Shown: piece after piece, positions 41,831-51,540 of the stretch | Layout of the letters: the number at the start of each line of letters is the position of its first letter | How positions within the stretch are numbered: position 1 is the stretch's first letter | DNA from: Closterium sp. NIES-65 | Lineage: Eukaryota > Streptophyta > Zygnematophyceae > Desmidiales > Closteriaceae | Length of the DNA: 64,000 nucleotides | Assembly (NCBI GenBank): GCA_948144175.1 | Contig: CANXME010000419.1 | Coordinates: forward strand, 1-64,000 | Reading direction: 5' to 3' | Made by a program: the position numbers and the translations under genes | Notes under the pieces: model-generated | Told to the model about the DNA's origin: nothing | Database searches by the model: none | The model's input: the letters and a program-made list of their open reading frames with translations, nothing else

Positions 41831-42260
41831 GCACTAGTAGACAATGCATACATGGCAGTGAGGATAGCATCATAGTCAAGAGCATAGATATCTACCCTCA
41901 GCCTAAGCAGCTTCAGCCAGGAGGGGAGCTCAGCGGCGTCGCCAAACTCCGTACGCCAAGTGTCGCTCAGACGAGCGAAGCCGTGGGACTTTGTGTGACC
42001 ACGTGTCGCGCAAGGCTGACCAGTCCGGGCACCCGTGCTAACAACGTACGGGGAGGGAGCAGTACTCAGCGACCCTCTACTCTGAGCGTACCACTCACGA
42101 AGCTGCTGGGGCGAAAGAGGCTCGTGCGGACAACGCTGCTGCTGCACCGGGCCACGACAAGAAGCTCCCGAACTACCTACTCCAGGACGACTCTCGCTAC
42201 TGCCACCCCGACAACCCCAACTGGCGTACCACTCACGAAGCTGCTAGGGCGTGAGGGACA
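41831..42260 (-). pseudogene. Cop10 Gag remnant: doubled LREW module and knuckle-like segment
   Basis: After the CTG-run leader the minus strand reads QLREWYASWGCRGGSS (about 42240) and, 40 residues later, LSPQQLREWYAQSRGS (about 42110). The knuckle-like segment QPCATRGHTKSHGFARLSD follows, with the last Cys replaced by Gly, then TWRTEFGDAAELPSWLKL and ALDYDAILTAMYALS. The whole capsid-like core of Cop9 gag (about 330 residues) is absent. Cop16 has the same layout. Confidence 0.78.
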
Positions 42261-42616
42261 CACGTGGACGACCGTGGGGCTGCATCTGGCCACGCCAGGA
42301 GCAGCAGTAGCAGCAGTAGCGGCAGTAACAGCAGTAGCAGCAAGAGCAATAAAAGTAGGAGCAGTAGTAGTAGCAGGAGCAGTACGGGCAGGGCACTGCT
42401 CACCAGTGGTGGGAAGGGCAGGCGCAAGACGGCGGCGACAGCGGGGCCGCTACAGCTGTAGGGCGGGGCCGGGCCGCGGCAGGGAGCTCCACGGCAGCTG
42501 CTGCAGGGCGGGGCCGGGCCGCGACGGCAGCTGCTCCAGGGGCCAGGGGCGGCTCCCGTAGTGGCGGCTGCTCCAAGTGGCCAGGGGCGGCTGCTCCAGG
42601 GACCAGGGGCGGCTGT
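42261..42616 (-). repeat. Cop10 leader remnant with CTG/CTA run
   Basis: 42295-42400 is a CTG/CTA microsatellite (poly-Leu in one frame). 42440-42610 has GGCGGCTGCTCCAGGGGCCA-like units also found in the Cop16 leader (62750-62990). Ends abruptly at Cop7 RNase H. Confidence 0.65.
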
Positions 42617-42822
42617 AGGTGGAGCACAGAACGAAGCACATTGCTTTCCGCTACTTCCTTGCTCGAGAGCTGCAGCAGCGTGGTCAGCTTCGTCTTGCGT
42701 ACGTGGCCCCTCGGGCCAACACTGCTGATGTCTTCACCAAGGCACTTCAGCCTTGTGATCATCAGCATTTCTGTACTGTTCTAGGCCTTGTGCCCACTGG
42801 GCCTCACTTGCTTTCTTCTTGA
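42617..42822 (+). pseudogene. Cop7 part 3: RNase H C-terminal tail
   Basis: Reads EHRTKHIAFRYFLARELQQR, LAYVAPRANTADVFTKALQP and HFCTVLGLVPTGPHLLSS with a TGA at 42820, the standard C-terminus of family RNase H. It starts abruptly at the Cop10 leader joint. It is about 330 codons beyond the point where part 2 stopped, implying a deletion. Confidence 0.82.
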
Positions 42823-43002
42823 TTCTACTTGTACTGTGATCTCTATACATATATCTGCACGCTTACTCTTGCTAGGTTGTGATCATTGTAGTGTTTGTTC
42901 GCCTATATATCACTCTGCATGTGAACTGGCCTTGTGGCTATCTGCTTGTGCTCAGAATGCGTGGTGACTTCGTGATCCACCCTGAGCTTGCTTTGCTTCT
43001 CT
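42823..43002 (+). mobile_element. Cop7 3' UTR, first part
   Basis: Holds hairpins 1 (42928-42939, GGCC-TTGT-GGCT) and 2 (42950-42987; GCTCAG with CTGAGC, GTGG with CCAC), almost base-identical to Cop5 in hairpin 2. Interrupted at 43002 by a solo LTR; hairpin 3 is on the far side at 43784-43795. Confidence 0.75.
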
Positions 43003-43774
43003 TGTCGCGGTTTTACGAAGCCGGGAGGGCCACATAATAACCGGGACAGCGCAAAGAGTTTATCGGCGGGTGGAGCAGCAGGAATGCAGCAGAGGCAGAA
43101 TCAGAAGGGAGGAGGAACGGGGGAGGAACAGGGATGGAGGGCGGAGGGAAGGAGGAACAGTGTACATAAGTGTATTATAGCGCCCAAGAATGTTTGCGTG
43201 AGAACGTGGGGATACGGGTTGGGGTGTATGCTTCTTTTGTGTGACATTTCCTGTACAGGGCGAGACGCTGTTGACGCGTACAAGCACAGCTCAATCGACA
43301 GGTGGCAGGAGCTGCAGTGCAACATGCAAGCCAAGCGTGCAGCTGGCGGAGGGCTCGCGCTGGAGCCCATGCAGATCCAGTCATGCGCTGGGCTCGCCCG
43401 TGTGATGTATGTGTGCTAGAAGCGCTAGGCTAGGGCGGAACAGTCATGTTGTATATAGCTGTGCTGAAACCCTAGTGTTGGCTGCTTCGTTGTATGTTTC
43501 CCATTCGCTTCAATGTAATCCTCTTATACCAGCCACGGGTGATCATGAGCACGCTAGGGAACCAGCTTGTCAGCCATTAGCAGAGAGAAGGTATCACGGT
43601 GGAGTTCTATCACACGGCACACGGTATACAGCAGACAAGGAGTTGGTAGTGCCCCAGCAGTAGTAGCAAGGAAGATCGGCAGGTGAGTAGTCCAAAAAGG
43701 GGGGGGTAACCAGAGGGCTGCAGGCATGAACGGCAGGAGTCAAGAGAGAGGGGCCACACAGAGAATTTCCGACA
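43003..43774. repeat. Solo LTR (or small LTR element) inserted in the Cop7 3' UTR
   Basis: The Cop7 3' UTR is interrupted between 'TTGCTTCTCT' and 'CTCTTGACTGG'. The 772-bp insert begins TGTCGCGG and ends CCGACA, with a 5-bp terminal inverted match (TGTCG/CGACA). It is flanked by CTCT on both sides (or CTCTTG if the boundary is taken two bases in). It holds TATATAGCTG (43452) and ATAAGTGTATTATA motifs but no protein with known domains. The family is unrelated to the other LTRs here; best read as a gypsy-type solo LTR. Confidence 0.72.
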
Positions 43775-43950
43775 CTCTTGACTGGTCTTGTGACCCCTTG
43801 TTCTCCCCCACTTTGCCTATTGGTGTGTGTCAAACTTATATGCTATAGTCCGTGTAGGCTGTAGTGGGGTAGTTCATATGGGGTACAACACTTTAAGGTT
43901 TCCTACTTGTACTCCTCATGCTGCTCAATGCATTTATTCCTCATTCTTCA
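43775..43950 (+). repeat. Cop7 3' UTR end and 3' LTR
   Basis: Hairpin 3 GGTC-TTGT-GACC at 43784-43795. The polypurine tract is decayed (CCTATTGGTGTG). LTR from TGTCAAACTTATATG (43828) to CATTCTTCA (43950), 123 bp; it agrees with the 17226 LTR at all but about six positions and lacks only its last eight bases. It abuts Cop12 coding sequence. Confidence 0.8.
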
Positions 43951-46350
43951 ACGGTGCTCAAGGTCGGCTAGCATGTCGGGGTCGAGCTCCGGAAACTCCT
44001 CATCTTCCTCGGCGTCGTCGTACAGCAGGTCGTCATCATCATCGTCCATGTCGTACACCGTGCTGAAGGCAGCGGGGACGAAGAAGTCAGGCGGCCTCCG
44101 AAGTCGGCCTGAACGTCGTGGTCCCGGCTGAACCTCCTCGGCATCCCCTCCATCGTCGCCGTCGTCGCTGCCCTTGGCGTCCTGCTGCTCCTCATCCGGC
44201 GTCCCAGCCGACTTCTCCCCTGTGGTCGGCGTCCCAGCCGACGACCCGGTCGCCGATTGCTCCTTGGTCGGCGTCGCTGCTGCTTGCTCCCCTGTCAGCT
44301 GCTGTTCCTCGTCCTGCTCCTCCCCTGTCGACGTTGACTGCAATCCCACGTCGACCTGCCGCTCGTCACGTCGGCCACCAGTGATGCACTTGGCCGAAGG
44401 CGACGTCCCACTACTCCCCTCATCGCCGGAGGCCAACACCGAGGTCAGCCCACGCAGGTCGGCCATGAGGGGAGGGGCAGGGATCGGAGGAGGAGGGGTA
44501 GGGGGGCGGGCGTCCTCGACATCCTCAGTAGCAAGCTCGCCGACCTCGGCAAGTAGCGGCAGCGTCGCTGACGAAGTGTCAGAGGGCGGGGTGGACGACG
44601 GGCGGCCGGACACCGGCCCATGCTCCGTTTTCCACTCGGCCAGCGACATCTCCTCGTAGAACACCACGTCCGACGTGGTGACCACCCGGTCGGTGTCGAC
44701 GTCGAGGAGCTCCCAGCCCTTGCTCGCCGCCGACACGCCAAGGTGCAGGCCCCACCTGGCCTTCGGCTTTAGCTTCCCACCACGCTGCTGCTCAGGGACA
44801 AGGAACTGCGCCATGCAACCCCACACCCGCGCCAGCGACAAGTCGGGCTTCTTCCCGGTCAGCAGCTGGTACGGCGTCGTCCCCGGCGGCAGCGCCGACC
44901 TCTCAAGGCAGTTGCGGACCCAGACGGCCTGCCGGAGAGCGAGGTGCCACCAGTGGTGCTGCACACCCATGTGCAGCAGCATTGTCCGCACCGACTCCAC
45001 CACTGTCCTCATCTCCCGCTCCGCCATGCCGTTCTGCTGCGGGGTGTAAGGGCAGGTAAGGTCGTGGACGATCCCCTTTCCGCCCACGAAGTCGGTGAAA
45101 TTCTTCCCGAGGAACTCCCCTCCTCGGTCTGAGCGCAGCATCAGCACCGACTTCTTCACCTGTCTCTCCACCAACACCAGCCACTTCTGGAACTCCAGCA
45201 GCACATCCGACTTCTTGGCGACCGTCCTTACCCACACGTAGCGGGTCTTGCGGTCCTTCAGCAGCAAGAAGTACAAACTGCCGTCCTTCGCAGCCACGCG
45301 GAACGGCCCGCACAGGTCGATGTGCACGACGGCCAGCACAGCATCGACGTCGGAGCCTTGGTCGGAGAAGGTGTGCCGCGCCAGTTTCCCGCCGACGCAC
45401 GAGACACACGGGGATTCGGCGTCCGTCGCCGACTTGAGGTCCAGCCCAATGGCGACCTCGTTCTTTGCCGAGCTCCGTATGGTGTCCATGCCGACATGTG
45501 CAAGCCACGCATGCATCCGGTCCGGCGTCGACTTCGTCTTCGAGACGATCGCCCGCACAGCCACAACCTCCGTCGTGGTCGACGCTGACGTCGTCGTGCA
45601 GGGACGCAGGTCGGTGCAGAGAACTCGCCCGGAGTACGTCGCCCGCCCGAGCACCTCCCCTGCTGCCGAGACGAGCAGCATGCCATCTCCGTCCTCTTGC
45701 AGCTTTACGCTGTGCTCCTTCAGTTGGCCGGCCGACAGCAGGTTGGCTCGCACACCCGGGACGTACAGCACGTCGGGGATGAGCACCTCCTTCCCGGCCT
45801 CTCCTTGCAGGGCGACGGTGCCACGGCCATGGACGTCCTGCAGCGCCCCATTGAAGCCGCGCACATGCCTGATGGCGCCGCTCGGCTGCAGGTCAACGAA
45901 GGCTTCCTTCGTCCCCATCAGGTGGTGGGAGCAACCGCTGTCGAGCAGGACCACCGCCGGGTTCGCCTGCACAGCTGCCGCCACCGCCTGGAAGTCCTCT
46001 CCGGCCTCCGGCGCCAGAGAGATGGTCGGCTCCACGACGCCGACCAGCGAACACGACGCCGTCTTGTCGTCTCGCCCCTTGCCTCCTACAGCGGAGTCGG
46101 CGTCGTTCGCCGAAGTCGATGTCGTCGACTGCTTCTCCTTGCACGGCTGGTTTCCTCCACGACGAGGACGACGGCTGCCAGACCTCCCACGGCCTCCCTT
46201 AGCGTCATCGTCGTCGGAGTCACTGCGGTTGGGACACTCGAAGGAGAGGTGGTCGGGGTCGCCGCACAGCCAGCACTTCCGACGTCGACCTCCTCCTCCC
46301 CGACCGGTGTCCTTGGTCGACTTCTTCTTGTCGACCTCCTTGGCCGGTTT
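43951..46350 (-). CDS. Cop12 nucleocapsid knuckle, protease and integrase (3'-truncated)
   Basis: In frame with gag across one TAG. First a basic stretch and the knuckle CWLCGDPDHLSFEC (C-x2-C-x4-H-x4-C, about 46278-46237), then protease VVLLDSGCSHHLMGT (about 45950). The integrase zinc region includes MHAWLAHVGMDT and SPCVSCVGGKLARH. Catalytic motifs are VHIDLCGPF (45325), LRSDRGGEFLGKN (45130) and PQQNGMAEREM (45040), then NCLERSALPPGTTPYQLLTG and the SH3-like domain. The C-terminal 150 residues are acidic (DMDDDDDDLLYDDAEEDEEF) and end at a TGA made by the Cop7 LTR junction. No frameshift in 2.4 kb. Confidence 0.9.
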
Positions 46351-47109
46351 CTAGCCACCGCTCCCGCCGCCACCAGACTGTCCGCGCTGTCCTGGTCGGC
46401 CTCCTTGCTTCGCCGAGGCGACGAAGTTGGCCTGCGCCAAGAGTTCCTGTGACCGCTCAGCCTCCTGGATCGCCTCGTCCTGCAGGATGTACGAGGTCAG
46501 GTTGTCCTCGTTGAGCGTCGCCCTCGTACTCGGCGCCATAGACACCCGCTTCAGGAGGTTATAGCTGCTAGAAAGTCCCTGCATGACATGGGTGATGTAC
46601 GACGCCGTGGAGTACTGCGCGCCGGCCATCCTGATGGTGGCGAGAATTCGCCGTGCCCGGTTGCAGTAGTCGGTCGCACTCTCCTCGTCGCCCATACGCA
46701 TGTGTGTCAGCTGTCCCTCCAGCTGGGCGATGAACAGGTCGTCGGTGACCTGGTACGTCGACTCAATGAAGTGCCACGCCCAGTGGCCGGCGTTGATGTA
46801 CTCCTGGCACCACTTCAAGGCGATCTGCACGCCCGGCGAGCAGCACCGCAAGATGACCGTGAAGGTCAACAGCTGCACGGCGCGAAACTCCGCACGCAAG
46901 TCGGGGTGGTGCTCCACCGGCGTCGCCACGGTCCCTCGGGCGAAGCCGATCAGCCCGGCCATCTCCAACTGGGGCTCAATAGCTTCCTTCCAGGTGAGAA
47001 TGTCGGGTCGACCGACCAGCGGAGGGGTGACCGAGATCCTGTCCGGCGTAAACTTGAAGTAGTCGTAGCTCGGCGCAATCCCACCCGCTGTCACTTGGGT
47101 CGCCGACAT
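46351..47109 (-). CDS. Cop12 gag (capsid part, 252 aa, ends at TAG)
   Basis: Starts MSATQVTAGG at 47109. A typical copia gag follows: DILTWKEAIEPQLEMAGL, WCQEYINAGHWAWHFIESTY, LFIAQLEGQLTHMRMGDEES, YCNRARRILATIRMAGAQ, HVMQGLSSSYNLLKR, LTSYILQDEAIQEAERSQEL and a Gly-rich end GQRGQSGGGGSGG. The stop is TAG (46353-46351), then the same frame runs on into KPAKEVDKKK and the zinc knuckle. The TAG can be a CAG mutation or, less likely, a gag-pol readthrough stop; it sits before the knuckle, which argues for mutation. Confidence 0.88.
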   Translation of the reverse strand: MSATQVTAGGIAPSYDYFKFTPDRISVTPPLVGRPDILTWKEAIEPQLEMAGLIGFARGTVATPVEHHPDLRAEFRAVQLLTFTVILRCCSPGVQIALKWCQEYINAGHWAWHFIESTYQVTDDLFIAQLEGQLTHMRMGDEESATDYCNRARRILATIRMAGAQYSTASYITHVMQGLSSSYNLLKRVSMAPSTRATLNEDNLTSYILQDEAIQEAERSQELLAQANFVASAKQGGRPGQRGQSGGGGSGG

Positions 47110-47576
47110 CGGCGACAGCCCACTCCGTCAACCTCTGACGTCAACCTGGGAAGAGCCTGCAGCCGCCGACGACTGCATCCCTCGCGCCTGAACGCCGCCG
47201 ACTTCACCGGCGTGTATCACACCTCACTGCCTCGACGTGTCTCCCGCACTACTGCCGACTTGACCACCACCGGCGTGGACGCCCACGTCGACGCCGCCTT
47301 CGTTGTTCACCGAACGAGGAGAGGCAGGTCGAGAAGGGGGGTGCTCCGCCGCCCATACGGAGCGGAGTCCGGCTTCGACGACTGCCCAGTGTATCGCCCC
47401 ATACTCCTGGGCCTCATGGCGTCTCCTCGCATCCTCCAGCCGTCCCTCCAGGGTGTCCATCACCTCGGTGTCGCCTACGCGCACACTAGTGTCTGCACGG
47501 CTGCCGGTCTACGAACACGATCGGTATGTGCAAAGTCGGCTAGACCGAACTATGTCGCGGTATCGTCCACGCTCAT
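47110..47576 (-). other. Cop12 leader
   Basis: No recognised domain. A minus frame (47484-47224) gives DTLEGRLEDARRRHEAQEYG, a possible amphipathic helix upstream of gag, but has no support beyond being open. A PBS candidate directly after the proposed LTR reads TGGTGCGATGAGCG, which is not the Met site used by the other elements. Confidence 0.4.
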
Positions 47577-47580
47577 CGCA

Positions 47581-48714
47581 CCATGCGAAGATAACTGCTG
47601 CAACGGGAGCTAGGCTACGGGCTAGGCACGTGTGCTCGTGTGATCTCTGCGTTCGTTCACTTGATCGTTTCCTTGTGTTCACGCTGCTTGCTAGTTCACG
47701 GGGAGAATTGGCAAGAGTTTCACTAGGAAAACATGACAACAATGAATGCAACAACATTGACAGCATTGAATACATCAGAGCTAGCTAGGCTGCTGGTCGA
47801 CCTCCAGCGCAGCACGGTTGACCGCACTCTAGCGCAGCAGCGCTCGCACCGCTCCAGCGTAGCAGAGTAGCGGTTCGCCAACGTTGCAAGTCCACGGTGT
47901 GCCAGCGCTGCACCAAGTCGGCTGCACAGCGTTGCACCCGCAGGACAACGGTGCACTTGCTTCGCAGGTGCGCGCAGCTGGTTGGCGCTCCACACCTTGT
48001 CACGAGCACAGCGCAGACGCCTGACAGACTCCACGCCAGCGACTGCGCCCACCAGCCACGTCGACCTTGGGATACCACCCCTGAGGTCGGCCTCACATAC
48101 TCCACCCTGGCGACACTCGCGTACGTCGCCCGGGTATCCCGATCGACCGGGCAACCACGCCTGGTCGACCCACGCAGTCCGTAGCCAGCCACGCATGCCC
48201 GGCGTCCCCTAGTCCGGCGTCAGGGCGCCCAGGACGCCTTCCAAACCCCCAGGTCGGCGTCTAGATGCCCAGGACGCCGAACAAACCTCCAGAGCGGCGT
48301 CCCTCCTCCCAGGACGCCGACCAGACACCCAGGTCGGTGTCTGGGCCCCCCCGGGACGCCCAGGTCGGCGTCAGGACCCCCCCCTTGGACGCCGTGCAGA
48401 CGCCTAGGTCGGCGTCTGGCCTTCCAGAACGCCGTGCAGGCGCCCACGACGTCGACCAGGCGCCCGGGTAGTCGTGTCGACGCCCAGCTCGGCGTCCAGC
48501 TTCCCAGGACGCCGTCCAGGCGTCCGGGACGCCAACTAGGCGTCCAGGGCGGCGTCCTCCTGCTCGGCGCCCTCCAGGCAGGTGCCCTCCAGCTTGGCGC
48601 CCTTGCAGTGGCCCCCGTGCCCACTGCTGCAGGTCGGCTGCAACCCCCGCACATCCGACCACAAGGTTGGCTCCGCCCAAGCGAGGACGGGGCCTCACAA
48701 CGCTCCCGTTGACA
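47581..48714 (-). repeat. Probable Cop12 5' LTR (1134 bp) with internal minisatellite
   Basis: On the minus strand it would start TGTCAACGGGAGCG at 48714 and end TATCTTCGCA at 47581, giving TG...CA. The outer edge coincides with the point where Cop13 gag text (GGSARGGAGYGSG) begins. The partner LTR is missing, so this rests on termini and context. 48220-48570 is a minisatellite. Confidence 0.5.
48220..48570. repeat. Minisatellite of CCAGGTCGGCGTC / CCAGGACGCC words
   Basis: About eight degenerate units of 30-60 bp alternate 'AGGACGCC' and 'AGGTCGGCGTC' with linkers, between 48220 and 48570. It produces low-complexity Trp/Gly/Arg-rich ORFs on the minus strand and Pro/Arg-rich ones on the plus strand, none with domain features. 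Confidence 0.7.
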
Positions 48715-49130
48715 GGGGGTTCAGCTCGTGGTGGCGCAGGCTATGGGAGTGGACACCAGCTGCCACGCCTCCCAGAAGCACCCACCCCTCAGCAGTTTTG
48801 TGAGTGGGTTGTGTAGTGTGGTTCTCCTGGGAGCTCTGTTTGCTACTCGTATGTCAGGTGCACAGGGCCCAAGAAGGGTCAGACTTGCGGGAGGCCTGGG
48901 CACATTGAGTATCGCCGTTTTGGTCGTCTCAAGGATGCCTAGGTGACCAAGTACGGTGATGAGTGGGAGGTCTCGAACTGGCTGCAGCTGATAGCGAACA
49001 ATGTGGATGTGTTGCTCTTGGCTTTGTTCAATCAACAAGGCTATCTATGTTTTGTATGTTGATGATATTTGTGCGAAAGGGTGCGTGTCATTTGTGTGTG
49101 CCTTGAGTTGCTAGTGAAGGTGCTGCTGCT
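48715..49130 (+). pseudogene. Cop13 gag C-terminal remnant
   Basis: GGSARGGAGYGSG, then the LREW module as PTPQQFCEWVV, a TAG and CGSPGSS. A knuckle-like segment KKGQTCGRPGHIEYRRFGRLKDA keeps Cys and His with spacing C-x4-H but has lost the last Cys. Stops at 48939, 49038 and others. The text after 49020 (FVCLVCDICA-like) is degenerate. Confidence 0.62.
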
Positions 49131-50310
49131 CTATGTGCTAGTGAGTCTGTTGCCGCTCTAGGTGCTTGTGCGTCTGCTGCCATAGGTGCTAGTGAGTCTG
49201 CTACCTCAGCTGAGGCCATGCACACTTTCACACTTGACTCTAGCGCGTCTCGTTGCTTCTTTCGTGATTGCACCACAATCACACCACTCGCTGCACCTGT
49301 CCTAGTCTTGCTGGCTGACTCCTCTGGCACCCGGTCGTCGCACGAGCCTCCACTGTCCTCCCATGTCTGGCAGTCCCTCTGGTTCTCTTTTAGGTCTCCA
49401 CCTCCCCTCGTTCTCGACGAACTTGGTGAGTAACGCAGTCCTCCAGGATTTATGGGTTGATACCTTTACCCTTGGAGGGCAGCGTGTGGCAATTTGTATG
49501 TGCTCCCGGACTGGCCGTCACCTGGCTACGTTTACTCGGTAGCCTGGGTCCAATATGTACAACCTGACCACTGCGTCTGCACAGGTGGTTGCGTCAAGTC
49601 TGGTGGCTGCGTCGAGTCAGGTGTCTGCGTCCAGTCAGTTAGCTGCGTCGTGCTCGTGTCGGGTACTCTCCCACCAGACTCTCCTTTGGCACCACCGACT
49701 CAGACACCCCTTTTTGCCACGTCTACACAGCATGCACTCCCGTCTCCTTGTCTCTGGCCTTCCCAGGTCTCTGCCCCCTCTCCCGCACTCGCCTGCCCCG
49801 CCGTGCCTTCCCTACATTGAGGGGCGGCAGCACGTCGCTCCTCACTCCTCGTTTCCTCCAACCACTACTCCTCTGTAGACTCTACACATGGACGTGTGGG
49901 GCCCGTCACGCGTCTGTGGGATGGACTAGGAGCGCTACTTCCTGCTGGTTGTTGAGGATTACACGCGCCACATCACTGTCTTCCCCTTGCGGAGCAAGGT
50001 GGACGTCCGCGGTGTTTTGATCCCCTGGATCCGCGCTACTCGTCGCTAGCTACGCGAGCGGTTTTGGCGGGACCTTCCAGTCCTGCGTCTGCAATCTGAC
50101 AGGGGCGGTGAGTTCTCTTCCGGCCTCCTTGCAAAGTTCTGTTGAGACGAGGGCATCATCCAGTCTTTCACGGTTGCGGCCTCTCCGTAGCAGAATGGGA
50201 TTGCTGAGCGTCGCATTGGCTTGATCATGCGGCTACTCCCCATTTTTTGTGGCCGTTTGCGGTCTGATATGCTGCGCATTAGCTCAACCTCTGGCCTCGT
50301 GTCTCTTTGC
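49131..50310 (+). pseudogene. Cop13 protease and integrase
   Basis: Protease is HTFTLDSSASRCFFRDCTT (49220): the Asp-Ser-Gly active site has become Asp-Ser-Ser. The integrase zinc region is HQTLLWHHRLRHPF (49675; the usual LGHP is LRHP) and PPCLPYIEGRQ, where a Cys has become Tyr. Core motifs are LHMDVWGPS (49885), LQSDRGGEFSS (50090) and QNGIAERRI (50193). At least six nonsense codons (for example 49877, 49927, 50047). Loss of several catalytic and metal-binding residues makes it clearly dead. Confidence 0.82.
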
Positions 50311-51540
50311 CAAAGACCTCGCCCACACTACGTTGGACGGGAGAGGTTGGCGATGCATCGATGTTTCGGGTCTGGGGCGTGCTCTCCCTTGTCCGCGATA
50401 CCACCGCGGGCAAGTTCTCGCCTCACACTCTCCACCCACACGCGTCCCACCCAGTCCCCCCGCCGCCCCTCTTCCTGGTTCCAGTTCCCCCCCAGGTAGA
50501 CCCCCTTCCCCCACAGGGTCCTGCTCCCTCTGGTGTGTCTCAAGTAGACCCACCCCTCTTGGTTGAGCCTTTGGTGGTCCCCTCTAACACCTCTGGCTCA
50601 GCTGAGGGGGATGACCCCGCCGCTGACGACACGGCGGCCACTCGTCGCTCTCCACGCTTGGAGACCCCTCCTGGTTTTCCGCCTCGACCGTCTTCGCTGC
50701 CTCAGCAGCTTGTAGCTGCGGACACTGGTGCTGCTAAGGGTGGTGACACTGGGGGTGAGGACTCAGGGGGTGCTGGTCCTGGGGGTGCTGAGACTGGGGG
50801 TGAGGGTTTTGGGGGTGCTGACTTTGGGGGTGCTGCGCGTCCTAGTAGTGGTGAGGCCATGGGTGCTCCTGCTGCAGGTCCTAGCGTTGGACAGCAGCAG
50901 CCGCCTAGTCGACTCGAGACGCCCTCACCACAACAGCTTCGTGAGTGGGTCATTCGGCGAGGCCGCTCTGGTGTTGGAGCTTGGAGTTTTACATGTCATA
51001 GAGGTGCAGGTACTAGAGGCACTGCTGGAGGTGCTGGAGCTGCTTGTGCTGGAGGTGCTGAAGCTGCTGGTGCTGAAGGTGCTGCTGGTGCTGGAGGTGC
51101 TGCTGGTGCTAGAGGCGCTAGAGATGGAGCTGCTGGAGCTGGAGGTACTGGAGGTGCTGGAGCTGCTAGCACTAGAGGTGATAGAGCTGCTGGTACTAAA
51201 GGTGCTCGTGCTAGAAGTGCTAGGGCTGCTACAGCTGGATGTGATGGAGGTGCTGCTGATGCTAGAGGCGCTAGAGCTGGAGGTGCTGGATGTACTGGAG
51301 GTACTAGAGGTGTTGGAGCTGCTGATGGTATGGGTACTGTGCCGCGCCGACCGCTTTTCTTCATGCAGCCGCAGTCGTCCCTGCCACCTCCTGACTCTGC
51401 CTTTTGCCAGGTTCTTATTCTCCCGTCTTCCACTGGCCTCACTCCACCTCTCCTGTGTCCACCGTCTGCCCCGTCTCAGACACAGTTGCCACCTGGCTCC
51501 CCACTGCGTGCTCTTTCTCCCTAAACTCAGCTGTCAAACT
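50311..51540 (+). pseudogene. Cop13 INT-RT insert with LREW module
   Basis: A 405-codon open frame (50307-51524). It contains PPQVDPLPPQGPAPSGVSQ, TRRSPRLETPPGFPPRPS, a Gly-rich GGDTGGEDSGGAGPGG block and TPSPQQLREWVIRRGRSG (50930). A Gly-Ala collagen-like tract follows to about 51340, then PRRPLFFMQPQSSLPPPDS. Closest in layout to Cop3 (same TRRSPRLETPPGFPP text), so these two form a subfamily. Confidence 0.78.

Larger units (their letters stand above)
36616..42616 (-). mobile_element. Cop10: gag-core-deleted copia element, 5' LTR lost
   Basis: Minus strand: leader remnant with CTG run, gag C-terminal modules, protease, integrase, insert, RT, RNase H, 3' UTR, PPT and 3' LTR. The 5' LTR and most of the leader are missing. 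At 42616 it joins the RNase H tail of Cop7 directly, so one deletion probably removed the Cop10 5' end together with about 1 kb of Cop7. Shares the gag deletion joint with Cop16. Confidence 0.83.
43951..48714 (-). mobile_element. Cop12: third copia lineage, 5' LTR to integrase
   Basis: Minus strand: probable 5' LTR (47581-48714), leader, gag with CCHC knuckle, protease and integrase. RT and RNase H are missing because the element is cut at 43950 by the Cop7 LTR. The right edge falls in the Gly-rich gag of Cop13, so Cop12 inserted there. Protein sequence differs from the main family and resembles the classical plant copia layout. Confidence 0.8.

Noticed and set aside
43060..43419. Possible host gene in 43000-43780
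   Set aside because: The segment has LTR-like ends, a flanking duplication and no domain; it lies inside a copia 3' UTR.
45248..46354. 368-codon plus-strand ORF over Cop12
   Set aside because: Antisense of the Cop12 protease-integrase frame, which has full motif support.
47731..47868. Plus-strand peptide starting MTTMNATTLTALNTSELARL
   Set aside because: Only 45 codons, inside the proposed Cop12 LTR, no homology recognised and no supporting frame downstream.
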